Positions 1 to 5,537 of a stretch of DNA of 5,537 nucleotides are shown here, one piece after another. This stretch comes from Pseudomonadota bacterium (GTDB taxonomy: Bacteria > Pseudomonadota > Alphaproteobacteria > Rhizobiales > Methyloligellaceae), in assembly GCA_022567275.1 (NCBI GenBank), contig JADFHH010000142.1, positions 1 to 5,537 of the forward strand, written 5' to 3'. The notes under the pieces were generated by a model, which was not told the DNA's origin, did no database searches, and worked only from the letters and a program-made list of their open reading frames with translations. Each line of letters begins with the position of its first letter. The first letter of the stretch is position 1. A program made the translations under genes and the position numbers.

Positions 1-551
1 GGAAAACCGATAGAAATCTGGTTCCAGAGCCTGCCCTCGGGCTCGACCCGGGGGACGAAGCGCGGATCGGGCAGAAGAACGGCCTTGTCCGCCTGTGGGC
101 GCGCAAGGGCACAAGGCCGCGCCAGCCCGCCGACCAGCGCTACCAATCAGCCTATCTGTTCGGCGCCATCTGCCCGGCACGCGGCATCGGCGCGGCCCTG
201 ATGATGCCAAAGGCCAACACCCATGCCATGCAGGCGCATCTGGACGAGATCTCCATCCATGTGGCCCAAAACGCACACGCTGCCGTCTTCATGGACCGGG
301 CCGGATGGCACACAACGGGCAAGCTGAAGCTGCCTGCCAACATCACGATTCTCCTGTTGCCGTCGCGTTCACCGGAGTTGAACCCGGTCGAAAACATCTG
401 GCAGTATCTGCGCCAGAACTGGCTCTCGAACCGCGTCTTCCCAACTTACGACGCCATTCTGGACGCGGGATGCGAGGCCTGGAACAGGCTGATCGCTCAA
501 CCGGAGACAATCAAATCAATCGGAATGAGAAAATGGGCCCACGTCGTTTAA
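1..551 (+). pseudogene. IS630-family transposase, 5' truncated by window and frameshifted
   Basis: This would be the DDE transposase that cuts and joins the ends of an IS630-type element. Positions 1-27 read GKPIEIWFQ in frame 1. From 54 the family continuation DEARIGQKNG resumes in frame 3 and runs to the TAA at 549-551. The 26 bp between (28-53) match nothing expected in the family, shift the frame, and cause frame 1 to stop at TGA 199-201. The catalytic residues survive: D (54-56) in DEARIG, D (294-296) in MDRAGWHT, and E (390-392) in SPELNPVENIW, with 31 residues between the second D and the E. The C-terminus SIGMRKWAHVV ends abruptly. Frame 1 after 547 reads FKDYRRWY then a stop, so a second small frame lesion near the end is possible. 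The family call rests on remembered IS630 motifs and is strong. IS630 elements sometimes use programmed frameshifting, but the extra residues right before the active-site D argue for real disruption. Confidence 0.88.
28..54. repeat. 26-bp hairpin-forming insertion inside the transposase gene
   Basis: Positions 28-53 are the extra 26 bp separating WFQ from DEARIG in the transposase. Within them, 34-41 (cc-ctcggg type arm) pairs with 47-54 around the five-base loop ctcga. This gives an 8-bp stem with one T-G pair (37/51). The GC-rich palindrome resembles the short REP-like repeats scattered through alphaproteobacterial genomes, but that resemblance is from memory. A 10-base stretch, tcgacccggg (43-52), recurs inverted at 5087-5096. 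Confidence 0.55.
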
Positions 552-683
552 AGATTACCGCCGCTGGTATTAGGTCTGCGTTGCATTGCGGTCTCTGTTT
601 TTGCGCGTCGTGCTTTGAGCGGGTGTTGCGAAGAGGTCCGTGTTTCGTGCACACGCGCAGAAAGCCCACATTGTTTGGCGGAG

Positions 684-712
684 GCATTTATCGCAGGCCT
701 GCAGGTAAATGC
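684..712. repeat. Nested inverted repeat with a perfect 10-bp palindrome core
   Basis: Outer arms gcattta (684-690) and taaatgc (706-712) are exact reverse complements. Between them lies gcaggcctgc (693-702), itself a perfect palindrome. The 29-bp structure could form a cruciform or an RNA hairpin, or serve as a protein-binding site. No T-run follows that would make it an intrinsic terminator. Function unknown. Confidence 0.5.
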
Positions 713-934
713 TACCGCAGAGTTGAAATGAGGGTCGCTGAAAATGTCAGAAAAAAGGTGATTATCGGAAAAGGGGGATGGTATTTGTCGGTCTTCCAGT
801 ATCGCACCCACTGGCTCAGGTCTTTCCGCAGATAGAAGCCACATCCTATCTCTCTCTCATGGCTCAACATCACGTTGCAGAAGGGCATCTAGAAAGGTTT
901 GGGATATCCGAAAAGCTAGTGAGTGGAGGTGCGG

Positions 935-964
935 AGTAGGGGAAATTCCCTACTATGGATAGGG
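935..964. repeat. Overlapping inverted repeats (agtaggg / ccctact / taggg)
   Basis: agtaggg (935-941) is the exact complement of ccctact (948-954) across a six-base loop, giving a 7-bp stem. The same right arm, as cccta (948-952), can instead pair with taggg (960-964). The two hairpins exclude each other. No gene starts or ends close by, so a role is not evident. Confidence 0.4.
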
Positions 965-1001
965 ATCTCTTTGTGAGGTCTAACATCTGTCTTAGGACAC
1001 A

Positions 1002-1015
1002 ATTCTGGACAGAAT
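1002..1015. repeat. Short inverted repeat attctg-ga-cagaat
   Basis: Six-base arms attctg (1002-1007) and cagaat (1010-1015) flank a two-base centre. It could be a dimeric regulator half-site pair or chance. It lies inside the lower-GC stretch with no adjacent gene start. Confidence 0.25.
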
Positions 1016-1125
1016 GAAAATGCCCCCTTTAGAGGCCTCAAACCCGCAAAAGACTCACGTTTTTTGGTGTATATGAGGTGGCACTGAAAGTGGTAATAAG
1101 CACGCCCCTTGCGAAGTGACAGGAG

Positions 1126-1143
1126 TTTGCAATTAATTGCAAA
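1126..1143. promoter_or_regulatory. Perfect 18-bp palindrome, candidate regulator operator
   Basis: tttgcaattaattgcaaa reads identically on both strands over 18 bp. The symmetric TTGCAA half-sites around an AT centre look like operators of dimeric helix-turn-helix repressors; MarR-type sites often have this form. It is followed by cggctttgact, which contains a -35-like ttgact at 1153-1158, but no convincing -10 follows at the right distance. The nearest supported gene start is 471 bp downstream, so the regulated gene may have been lost or interrupted. Regulator identity is inferred only. Confidence 0.4.
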
Positions 1144-1397
1144 TGCACGGCTTTGACTGACCTTTCGTCCCAGCACTCACCCGTCTCTCACTTCCGATAA
1201 TACCCAATTATCACGACCTAAAGCTGATCTGCGCAATTCTGGAACCGTTGCGGAATAATGTCCGCTTATATGAGCTGAGAACGCCGGTCTCTGACCCGCC
1301 GATTTACGGCCGTTGTCAGGGGTAGAGCTGCCATTGGATGCAGGGTCGGCTGCTATGCGCTCAAGAACTGCCGCTCTGGATGCCTGGCATTTTCGGC

Positions 1398-1529
1398 TCA
1401 AATTGACCCTACTCGGACATCACCCGGCATCCTGATTTTGGCCATGTTGAGCGGGCCGGAAGGCGCGCGGCGCGCCAGCTCCCGTCCGGCTTTGGAAAAC
1501 CAGGGCTTGCAAGCGATAACAGTTTCCAT
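1398..1529 (-). pseudogene. 43-codon reading frame, possible stump of a lost gene
   Basis: On the minus strand an ATG at 1527-1529 opens a 43-residue frame ending at TGA (1398-1400). The first ~35 codons are coding-like: GC-rich third positions and a balanced basic composition (start METVIACKPWFSKAGRELAR, later a GPLNMAKIRMPGD segment). After about 1412 the sequence turns AT-richer and the frame soon stops, where the base composition of the region changes. This would fit a gene whose 3' part was removed by the rearrangement that also brought the IS region next to it. I do not recognise the protein, there is no clear ribosome binding site before the ATG, and it could be a chance frame or a small hypothetical protein. 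It would be divergent from the hydrolase gene. Confidence 0.25.
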
Positions 1530-1550
1530 GGTGCGGCAGCGTGACTATAA
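1523..1550 (+). promoter_or_regulatory. Weak sigma70-like promoter candidate for the hydrolase gene
   Basis: A -35-like tttcca (1523-1528) is separated by 16 bp from ctataa (1545-1550). Transcription from here would give a leader of roughly 55-60 nt before the ATG at 1614. Only four of six -35 bases match the consensus, so the call is tentative. Confidence 0.25.
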
Positions 1551-1613
1551 GAACAGCGGTCGCAGACGAAGGCAAACTGGAGCAAACCACATCCCCTGTC
1601 GCAAGGTTGTTCA

Positions 1614-3206
1614 ATGATGGCGCAGCTCGTTCGCGCACAAGCAGGAATGGTCGTCGCGCCGCACCACTTAGCGGCCGAAGCCGGTTGCGCGGTCCTGCGC
1701 GAGGGCGGCAATGCAGTCGAAGCGATGATTGCCGCATCCGCCACGATTATGGTGGCTTACCCGCATATGAATGCGCTCGGCGGCGACAATTTCTGGCTCA
1801 TCAGTAAAGGCGGCGGACCGCCGATTGGCATCGACGCCGCTGGCCCGGCAGCCGGGATTGCCGACATTGGCTTCTACCGTGACCTCGGCCACACAGAAAT
1901 TCCCTCGCGCGGTCCGCTCGCGGCGCTGACGGTTGCCGGTGCGGTTTCGGGCTGGCAAGCGGCTCTGGAAATCAGCGCCGGCTGGGGCGGAAGAATGCCG
2001 CTCGACCGTTTGCTTGAGACCGCTGCCGGCCATGCCCGAGACGGCGTAACGGTGCCGCATACCCTTCACGCCAACGCTGCTTCCAAACGCGGCGAGCTGG
2101 AGGACATCCCCGGCTTCGCGGATGTGTTTCTCCCCGGCGGGGCGCCGGTGGTGGAAGGGACCCAATTCAAACAGCCGCGCGTGGCCGCGACGCTGGAGCG
2201 CTTGTCACTGGCGGGTTTGGATGATTTCTACCGGGGCGATCTCGGCCGCTCCATGGCCAAGGACTTAGAGGCGGCGGGCAGCCCCGTCCGCTTGGGCGAT
2301 TTGGAGGCCTACAACGCACTGCCCGTGGAGCCCCTGTCTCTCGCACTGGAGCACGCCCGTGTCTACAACATGCCGCCGCCGACGCAAGGTCTGGCGTCGT
2401 TGATTATTCTTGGAATATTCGAGCGCCTCGGCATCGAGGCGGCTGACGGCTTCGACTATGTGCATAGCCTCGTGGAGAGCGCCAAGCAAGCCTTCCTGCT
2501 TCGCGACGCCCATGTCACCGACCCCGCTTATATGGATGTCGATCCAGCGGACTTCCTGAGCGCGAACGCGCTCGATGAGCGCGCCAACGCTATTAACCCC
2601 GACGCCGCGCTGGCCTGGCCGCAGGAGGCGAAACCCGGCGACACGGTGTGGCTTGGGGCAATCGACTCGGCCGGCAACGCAGTGAGTTTCATTCAAAGCG
2701 TCTATTGGGAGTTCGGTTCTGGGCTTGTGCTGCCTGAAAGCGGTGTGCTGTGGCAAAACCGGGGCACCAGTTTCGCTCTGGACGACGCAGCAGTAAACGC
2801 TCTGAAACCCGGCCGCCGCCCGTTCCACACTATACAACCGGCCCTGGCGCTATTCTCCGACGGTCGCGTCATGCTCTATGGCGCCATGGGCGGAGAGGGC
2901 CAGCCGCAAACCCAGTCGGTGATCTATACGCGATATGCCCATTTCGGGCAGGACCTGGCGCAAGCTATAAGCGGACCGCGCTGGCTGCTGGGCCGCACCT
3001 GGGGCGCGGAGACCGCAAACCTCAGGGTCGAGAGCCGCTTTGCCCCGGACGTAATCGAGGCCCTGCGGGCGGCCGGTCATGAGCTTGTGGTCGTCGGCGC
3101 ATTCGATGCAGTGATGGGGCATGCGGGCGCACTCGTGCGTCACCCGGATGGGTCCATAGAGGGTGCCTCCGACCCGCGATGCGATGGAGCTGCGGTCGGC
3201 TTCTAA
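1614..3206 (+). CDS. Gamma-glutamyltransferase-family Ntn-hydrolase (GGT-like, YwrD/acylase type)
   Basis: 530 aa, a normal length for the family. These proteins are made as one chain that cuts itself before a threonine, which becomes the N-terminal nucleophile of the small subunit. That residue is T344 (codon 2643-2645) in PGDTVWLGAIDSAGNAV, giving predicted pieces of ~343 and 187 residues. Other family marks are AGMVVAPHHLAAEAG (10-24), YPHMNALGGDNF (49-60), YNMPPPTQG (251-259), EFGSGLVLPESGVL (366-379), RRPFHTIQPAL (401-411), the oxyanion glycines in GAMGGEGQ (G426, G427) and GASDPR near the end. Against remembered E. coli GGT, pocket residues N411, Q430, D433, S462 and S463 become Y364, R383, S386, H405 and T406, so glutathione is doubtful as substrate. 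An amide or gamma-glutamyl/acyl bond of another compound is more likely. No signal peptide is visible, suggesting a cytoplasmic enzyme. The ATG at 1614 was chosen because aagg (1603-1606) lies 7 nt upstream and the conserved N-terminus begins just after it. The gene converges with dctM 7 bp away. Confidence 0.9.
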   Translation: MMAQLVRAQAGMVVAPHHLAAEAGCAVLREGGNAVEAMIAASATIMVAYPHMNALGGDNFWLISKGGGPPIGIDAAGPAAGIADIGFYRDLGHTEIPSRGPLAALTVAGAVSGWQAALEISAGWGGRMPLDRLLETAAGHARDGVTVPHTLHANAASKRGELEDIPGFADVFLPGGAPVVEGTQFKQPRVAATLERLSLAGLDDFYRGDLGRSMAKDLEAAGSPVRLGDLEAYNALPVEPLSLALEHARVYNMPPPTQGLASLIILGIFERLGIEAADGFDYVHSLVESAKQAFLLRDAHVTDPAYMDVDPADFLSANALDERANAINPDAALAWPQEAKPGDTVWLGAIDSAGNAVSFIQSVYWEFGSGLVLPESGVLWQNRGTSFALDDAAVNALKPGRRPFHTIQPALALFSDGRVMLYGAMGGEGQPQTQSVIYTRYAHFGQDLAQAISGPRWLLGRTWGAETANLRVESRFAPDVIEALRAAGHELVVVGAFDAVMGHAGALVRHPDGSIEGASDPRCDGAAVGF

Positions 3207-3213
3207 AGCGTTC

Positions 3214-4536
3214 TCACCAGCCGATCGCCTTCGGCAGCCAGGTGGCGATCGCCGGGAACTGGAACAGCAACACCACCGCAATCACTTGCAGCGCGACATA
3301 AGGCATGACGCCCACATAGATGTCGCGGCTCGAAACTTCCGGCGGCGCCACCCCTTTCAGGAAGAACAGCGACCAGCCGACGGGCGGGGTAAGGAACGAA
3401 GTCTGGAGCACAAGGCATACCAGAATGGCAATCCACACCATATCGGCGCCCGTGGCGTTAAGGATGGGCAGAAACAGCGGTAGAACAATATAGGAAATCT
3501 CGATCCACTCCATAAAGAAACCCAGCATGAACAGCAGGAACAGCATGAAGATGATGTCTGCGGTGGGCCCGCCCGGTATCAATTCAAACAATTTCAGAAC
3601 CAGTTGATCGCCGTCGAGGCCGCGGAACGCGAGCGAGAAGGCCTGGGCACAGATCAGAATAAAGAACACCATGGCGCTGATCCGTAGCGTATTTCGCACC
3701 GTTTCCGTCACCACCCGCCAAGTGAGTCTGCGCGCAAAGAAGGCGACCAGAATGCTGCCAAGCGCACCAATCGATGCGGCTTCCGTCGGCGCGGCGACAC
3801 CGCCAATGATGGAACCGAGCACGGCAATTATCAGCCCGATCGGCGGCACGACGACTTTTATGAGTTTGACAAGCAGTTGGAGTTTGGAGAATTGCGCGCG
3901 TTCCTCAGCCGGTATTGCCGGCGCCATGTCTGGCCTCAGCCAGCCCACCATGAGCAAATACACAACATAAATGGCAGCGAGCAACAGGCCCGGGATCATG
4001 GCCGCGGCAAAAAGCGTGCCGAGCCCCTGGCCAAGAATATCCGATAGCAGAATGAGGACGAGACTTGGCGGAATAATCTGGCCCAGCGTACCCGATGCGC
4101 AGATGGTTCCGCAGGCCAGCGACTTGGAATAGCCGCGCCGCAGAAACACCGGCAGTGTCAACAGCCCCAGCGTAACGACCGTGGCGCCGACTATGCCGGT
4201 AGAGGCGCCCATCAGCACGCCGACCAGGATAATGGCCAGCCCCATACCGCCGCGCAGGCCCCCCATCGCATAGCCGATTACATCCAGCATATCCTCGGCG
4301 ACCTTCGATCGCTCCAGCATCACGCCAATGAACACGAATAACGGGATCGCCATCAGCGTATAGTTTTCCATCAACCCGAAAATGCGCAGCGGCAACAGGT
4401 TGAACAGCGTCATGCCGAAGCCGAGATAGCCAAAGAACAGTCCTGACGTGGCCAGCGCGATGGCGACGGGAATACCGATGAAGAGCAGCCCGAAAAAGCT
4501 CAGCCCCATCAAAATGGCGAGTGTTTCATTTTCCAT
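3214..4536 (-). CDS. dctM: TRAP transporter large permease subunit (DctM)
   Basis: 440 aa, the usual size for DctM, the inner-membrane subunit that forms the ion-coupled transport path of TRAP importers. Nearly the whole chain is hydrophobic, with about eleven to thirteen membrane segments. Family motifs appear in order: MAIPLFVFIGVMLERS (62-77), GGLRGGMGLAIILVGVLMGAS (92-112), ASGTLGQIIPPSLVLILLSD (147-166), GGVAAPTEAASIGALGS (245-261) and LQTSFLTPPVGWSLFFLKGV (377-396), the last typical of the DctM branch annotated for mannitol/chloroaromatic or 2-oxoacid-type systems. Its ATG (4534-4536) follows the dctQ TGA after a single nucleotide, which suggests translational coupling. A GGGG 6 nt before the ATG, inside the end of dctQ, can act as ribosome binding site. 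The TGA (3214-3216) faces the hydrolase stop across 7 bp, with no room for a separate terminator. The substrate cannot be told from this subunit. Confidence 0.96.
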   Translation of the reverse strand: MENETLAILMGLSFFGLLFIGIPVAIALATSGLFFGYLGFGMTLFNLLPLRIFGLMENYTLMAIPLFVFIGVMLERSKVAEDMLDVIGYAMGGLRGGMGLAIILVGVLMGASTGIVGATVVTLGLLTLPVFLRRGYSKSLACGTICASGTLGQIIPPSLVLILLSDILGQGLGTLFAAAMIPGLLLAAIYVVYLLMVGWLRPDMAPAIPAEERAQFSKLQLLVKLIKVVVPPIGLIIAVLGSIIGGVAAPTEAASIGALGSILVAFFARRLTWRVVTETVRNTLRISAMVFFILICAQAFSLAFRGLDGDQLVLKLFELIPGGPTADIIFMLFLLFMLGFFMEWIEISYIVLPLFLPILNATGADMVWIAILVCLVLQTSFLTPPVGWSLFFLKGVAPPEVSSRDIYVGVMPYVALQVIAVVLLFQFPAIATWLPKAIGW

Positions 4537-4537
4537 C

Positions 4538-5068
4538 TCAAGCCCCGCCTCTCAGAAACAGCGTCGAGCGGATGACGTTGGCCGCCGCCTGCACCGCCAG
4601 AAGAATAAATCCGAGCGGTATAAAGGCGCGCAACAAGAAGCGGTATGGCAGACCGCCGGGGTCCGGCGAGCCCTCGCCGATGGAATAGGCCTGGTAGACG
4701 AAATTGAGGGAGAGCTTAATGACGATCAGCGAGACGATGACCATCATAATTGCCGCTATCAAATCGATAACCGCTTGTTGTTTCGGGCTGAACCCATCGA
4801 AAAAAATATCGACCCGCACATGATCGCCATGGCGAAGGGCATAGGACATGCCGATGAGCGCGATCGGCGACATCAGGTGCCATTCAAGCTCCTGGAGAGA
4901 CATGGGCCCGATGCGAAGAAAGTAGCGCAAGAGAACATTGAAGGCGACGATCAAGACGATCGCCAGGCAAATCCACGCCGTTGCCTGCCCGATCCAGTCG
5001 GTGAAACGGTCTATCGCGTCCACTGCCGACCCGGCTAGACCACCCGATGTTGCAGCTTTTCCAGTCAT
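4538..5068 (-). CDS. dctQ: TRAP transporter small membrane subunit (DctQ)
   Basis: 176 aa from the ATG at 5066-5068. DctQ is the small inner-membrane partner that docks with DctM. Counting from this ATG, four membrane segments are visible at about 31-48, 64-77, 98-119 and 144-164. Family motifs are FNVLLRYF after segment 1, SLQELEWHLMSPIALIGMSYAL (57-78), the conserved GDHVRVDIFF (81-90) and GSPDPGGLPYRFLLRAFIPLGF (134-155). An in-frame TTG 12 nt further upstream (5078-5080) would add MGGG, encoded by the ten-G run. I prefer the ATG because the G-run then serves as the Shine-Dalgarno-like tract and TTG is a rarer start. The C-terminus LFLRGGA ends one nucleotide before dctM. About 140 nt separate it from dctP, so it may also depend on read-through of the hairpin at 5163-5190. 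Identification as DctQ is firm; the exact start is less so. Confidence 0.94.
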   Translation of the reverse strand: MTGKAATSGGLAGSAVDAIDRFTDWIGQATAWICLAIVLIVAFNVLLRYFLRIGPMSLQELEWHLMSPIALIGMSYALRHGDHVRVDIFFDGFSPKQQAVIDLIAAIMMVIVSLIVIKLSLNFVYQAYSIGEGSPDPGGLPYRFLLRAFIPLGFILLAVQAAANVIRSTLFLRGGA

Positions 5069-5078
5069 CCCCCCCCCC
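5069..5078 (-). promoter_or_regulatory. Ten-G homopolymer at the dctQ translation start
   Basis: On the minus strand ten consecutive G lie immediately before the ATG of dctQ. The distal half of the run sits at Shine-Dalgarno distance and could pair with the anti-Shine-Dalgarno sequence through G-C and G-U pairs. Such runs are prone to length change by slipped-strand replication. That would alter ribosome binding for an ATG start, or the reading frame for the TTG start at 5078-5080. It is also a classic place for a sequencing length error. Confidence 0.45.
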
Positions 5079-5162
5079 AAACGCAGCCCGGGTCGATCTG
5101 GCGGCTAGCACCGCAGGCTGCGAGTCCACCCAATAAATATTGATCGATGAAATTTAGCGGAA

Positions 5163-5190
5163 AACGGCACCGGGGTATACCGGCGCCGTT
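5163..5190 (-). terminator. Hairpin after dctP: partial terminator, attenuator or mRNA stabiliser
   Basis: In the minus-strand transcript AACGGCGCCGG (5190-5180) pairs with CCGGUGCCGUU (5173-5163) across a six-base loop. This makes an 11-bp stem with one G-U pair. Only four U follow, two of them in the stem, so termination would be weak. The hairpin starts 20 nt beyond the dctP stop, before dctQ. Hairpins in this position often let the binding protein be made in excess over the membrane subunits, and that is the likely role here by analogy. The arm 5164-5172 can alternatively pair with 5196-5204 over 9 bp. Confidence 0.5.
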
Positions 5191-5209
5191 CCAATCGGTG
5201 CCGTGTACC

Positions 5210-5537
5210 CTACCCGCTTACCGCCTTCATGAAGCCACCCTCGCTCAGGCCCTTCCAGACGTCATGCATTTTCTTAAAGCTCATGAAGGACTCATGAACC
5301 TTGCGTGTCGTTGCGTCCGCCGCGGCGCCGGCTTCAAGAACCTCGGCGGTTTTTATCTTCAGCGCCGCGACCACGTCGGTCGGCAGCGGCGAGACCTTCA
5401 CGCCATAATTCGTCACCAAATCGGTCAGCGCGTCGCCATTGAGGGCTTCAGCCGAAGTATGGGCAATGATGTTCGCGGAAGCCGCGACGCATTTCACGAT
5501 CGCCTGAACATCGCCGGGCAATGCCTCGAACGCCTTC
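5210..5537 (-). CDS. dctP: TRAP transporter solute-binding protein (DctP), C-terminal part
   Basis: The last 108 residues of a periplasmic DctP-type binding protein. The 5' part, with its signal peptide and most of the ligand site, lies beyond the right window edge. The frame is open to the edge. The TTG at 5519-5521 is just a leucine codon inside the gene, not a start. Recognisable family features are FEALPGDVQAIV (wxxLPxdxqxiv type), the NGDALTDLVTNYGVKVSPLP segment, and the closing VHESFMSFKKMHDVWKGLSE stretch, close to the branch of DctP proteins that includes 2-oxoacid binders such as TakP. That subgroup call is from memory and tentative, as the ligand-binding residues are not in view. 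It is first in the dctPQM order, as expected, and ends at TAG (5210-5212). Confidence 0.88.
   Translation of the reverse strand, partial: KAFEALPGDVQAIVKCVAASANIIAHTSAEALNGDALTDLVTNYGVKVSPLPTDVVAALKIKTAEVLEAGAAADATTRKVHESFMSFKKMHDVWKGLSEGGFMKAVSG

Larger units (their letters stand above)
1..573 (+). mobile_element. IS630-type insertion sequence, right part only
   Basis: The transposase remnant implies that an insertion sequence enters the window from the left. Its right end should lie shortly after the transposase stop. I set 573 as a provisional limit because a frame-1 extension of coding-like sequence stops there and the base composition changes soon after. The left end is outside the window, so the terminal inverted repeats and the TA target duplication usual for this family cannot be checked. 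The element cannot move on its own if the frameshift is real, although it might be mobilised by an intact relative. Confidence 0.55.
552..1613. other. Gene-poor stretch between the IS remnant and the hydrolase gene
   Basis: About 1.06 kb without a convincing intact gene. From 552 to about 1411 the DNA is less GC-rich than its surroundings. Open frames here (for example 548-844, 916-1176 and 1177-1401 on the minus strand) lack recognisable motifs, good start sites or GC-biased third positions. The composition returns to the host-like GC-rich pattern at about 1412. The stretch contains inverted repeats (684-712, 935-964, 1002-1015), an 18-bp palindrome (1126-1143), a possible gene stump (1398-1529) and a weak promoter candidate for the next gene. 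It is best read as IS-flanking, partly decayed intergenic DNA. Confidence 0.6.

Noticed and set aside
95..835. Long plus-strand open frame of 246 codons
   Set aside because: It overlaps the IS630 transposase frame, whose catalytic motifs are clear, and runs on into gene-free DNA. Its sequence is Arg/Pro/His-rich with no family motifs, so it is a shadow frame.
916..1176. Minus-strand 86-codon frame
   Set aside because: It runs through several inverted repeats and the 18-bp palindrome, has no motif and poor codon bias.
1177..1401. Minus-strand 74-codon frame starting with TTG
   Set aside because: No ribosome binding site, no recognisable domain, mixed third-position composition and overlap with low-GC decayed DNA. 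It may be a piece of a dispersed noncoding repeat, but I cannot support it as a gene.
1403..1431. ttgacc (1403-1408) as a -35 box of a promoter for the hydrolase gene
   Set aside because: No acceptable -10 lies 16-18 bp downstream; ggcatc is too poor, and the leader would be long.
2265..2837. Minus-strand 190-codon frame inside the hydrolase gene
   Set aside because: It is antisense to a well-supported gene. The long open frame is a by-product of GC-rich codon use.
4448..5038. Plus-strand 196-codon frame across dctQ and dctM
   Set aside because: It is antisense to two clear TRAP genes. Its highly charged, motif-free protein is what the complement of hydrophobic membrane-protein codons yields.
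5087..5096. 10-base inverted match to the insertion in the transposase gene
   Set aside because: Only cccgggtcga is shared, without the rest of the hairpin. In GC-rich DNA this may be chance, so it is not called a second repeat copy.
5131..5142. caataaatattg inverted repeat as an internal promoter of dctQM
   Set aside because: An AT-rich -10-like element exists on the minus strand, but no reasonable -35 is found at the right spacing, and the arms are only 5 bp.

Overview
The base composition, the IS630-type transposase remnant and a complete-looking TRAP transporter cluster suggest a GC-rich alphaproteobacterium, possibly from the Rhizobiales or Rhodobacterales. This assignment is an inference: no RNA gene or other phylogenetic marker is present.

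Layout. Positions 1-551 hold the 3' part of an IS630-family transposase gene, cut by the window edge. It is broken by a 26-bp hairpin-forming insertion directly before the first catalytic aspartate. Positions 552-1613 contain no convincing intact gene. The first ~850 bp of this stretch are visibly less GC-rich and look like decayed or intergenic DNA. They carry several inverted repeats, including a perfect 18-bp palindrome that resembles a regulator operator. A 43-codon minus-strand reading frame (1398-1529) may be the stump of a lost gene. Positions 1614-3206 (+) encode a complete gamma-glutamyltransferase-like Ntn-hydrolase. It retains the self-cleaving threonine but lacks most of the classical glutamate-pocket residues.

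Positions 3214-5537, all on the minus strand, carry a tripartite TRAP transporter operon read right to left. The order is dctP (solute-binding protein, 3' end only), dctQ (small membrane subunit) and dctM (large permease). dctQ and dctM are separated by one nucleotide and are probably translationally coupled. Between dctP and dctQ lies a ~140-nt gap with a GC-rich hairpin that has an alternative pairing partner. A run of ten G directly precedes the dctQ ATG.

Working together. In TRAP systems DctP captures an organic acid in the periplasm, and DctQ and DctM move it inward using a Na+ or H+ gradient. The hydrolase gene converges on dctM with only 7 bp between the stop codons, so they are neighbours but not in one operon. 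A metabolic link, such as import of a compound the hydrolase releases or consumes, is possible but nothing in the sequence proves it. I see no strong candidate for a wholly new system. The best items for a second look are the insertion inside the IS, the G10 tract at dctQ, the competing hairpins after dctP, the 18-bp palindrome, and the altered active site of the hydrolase.
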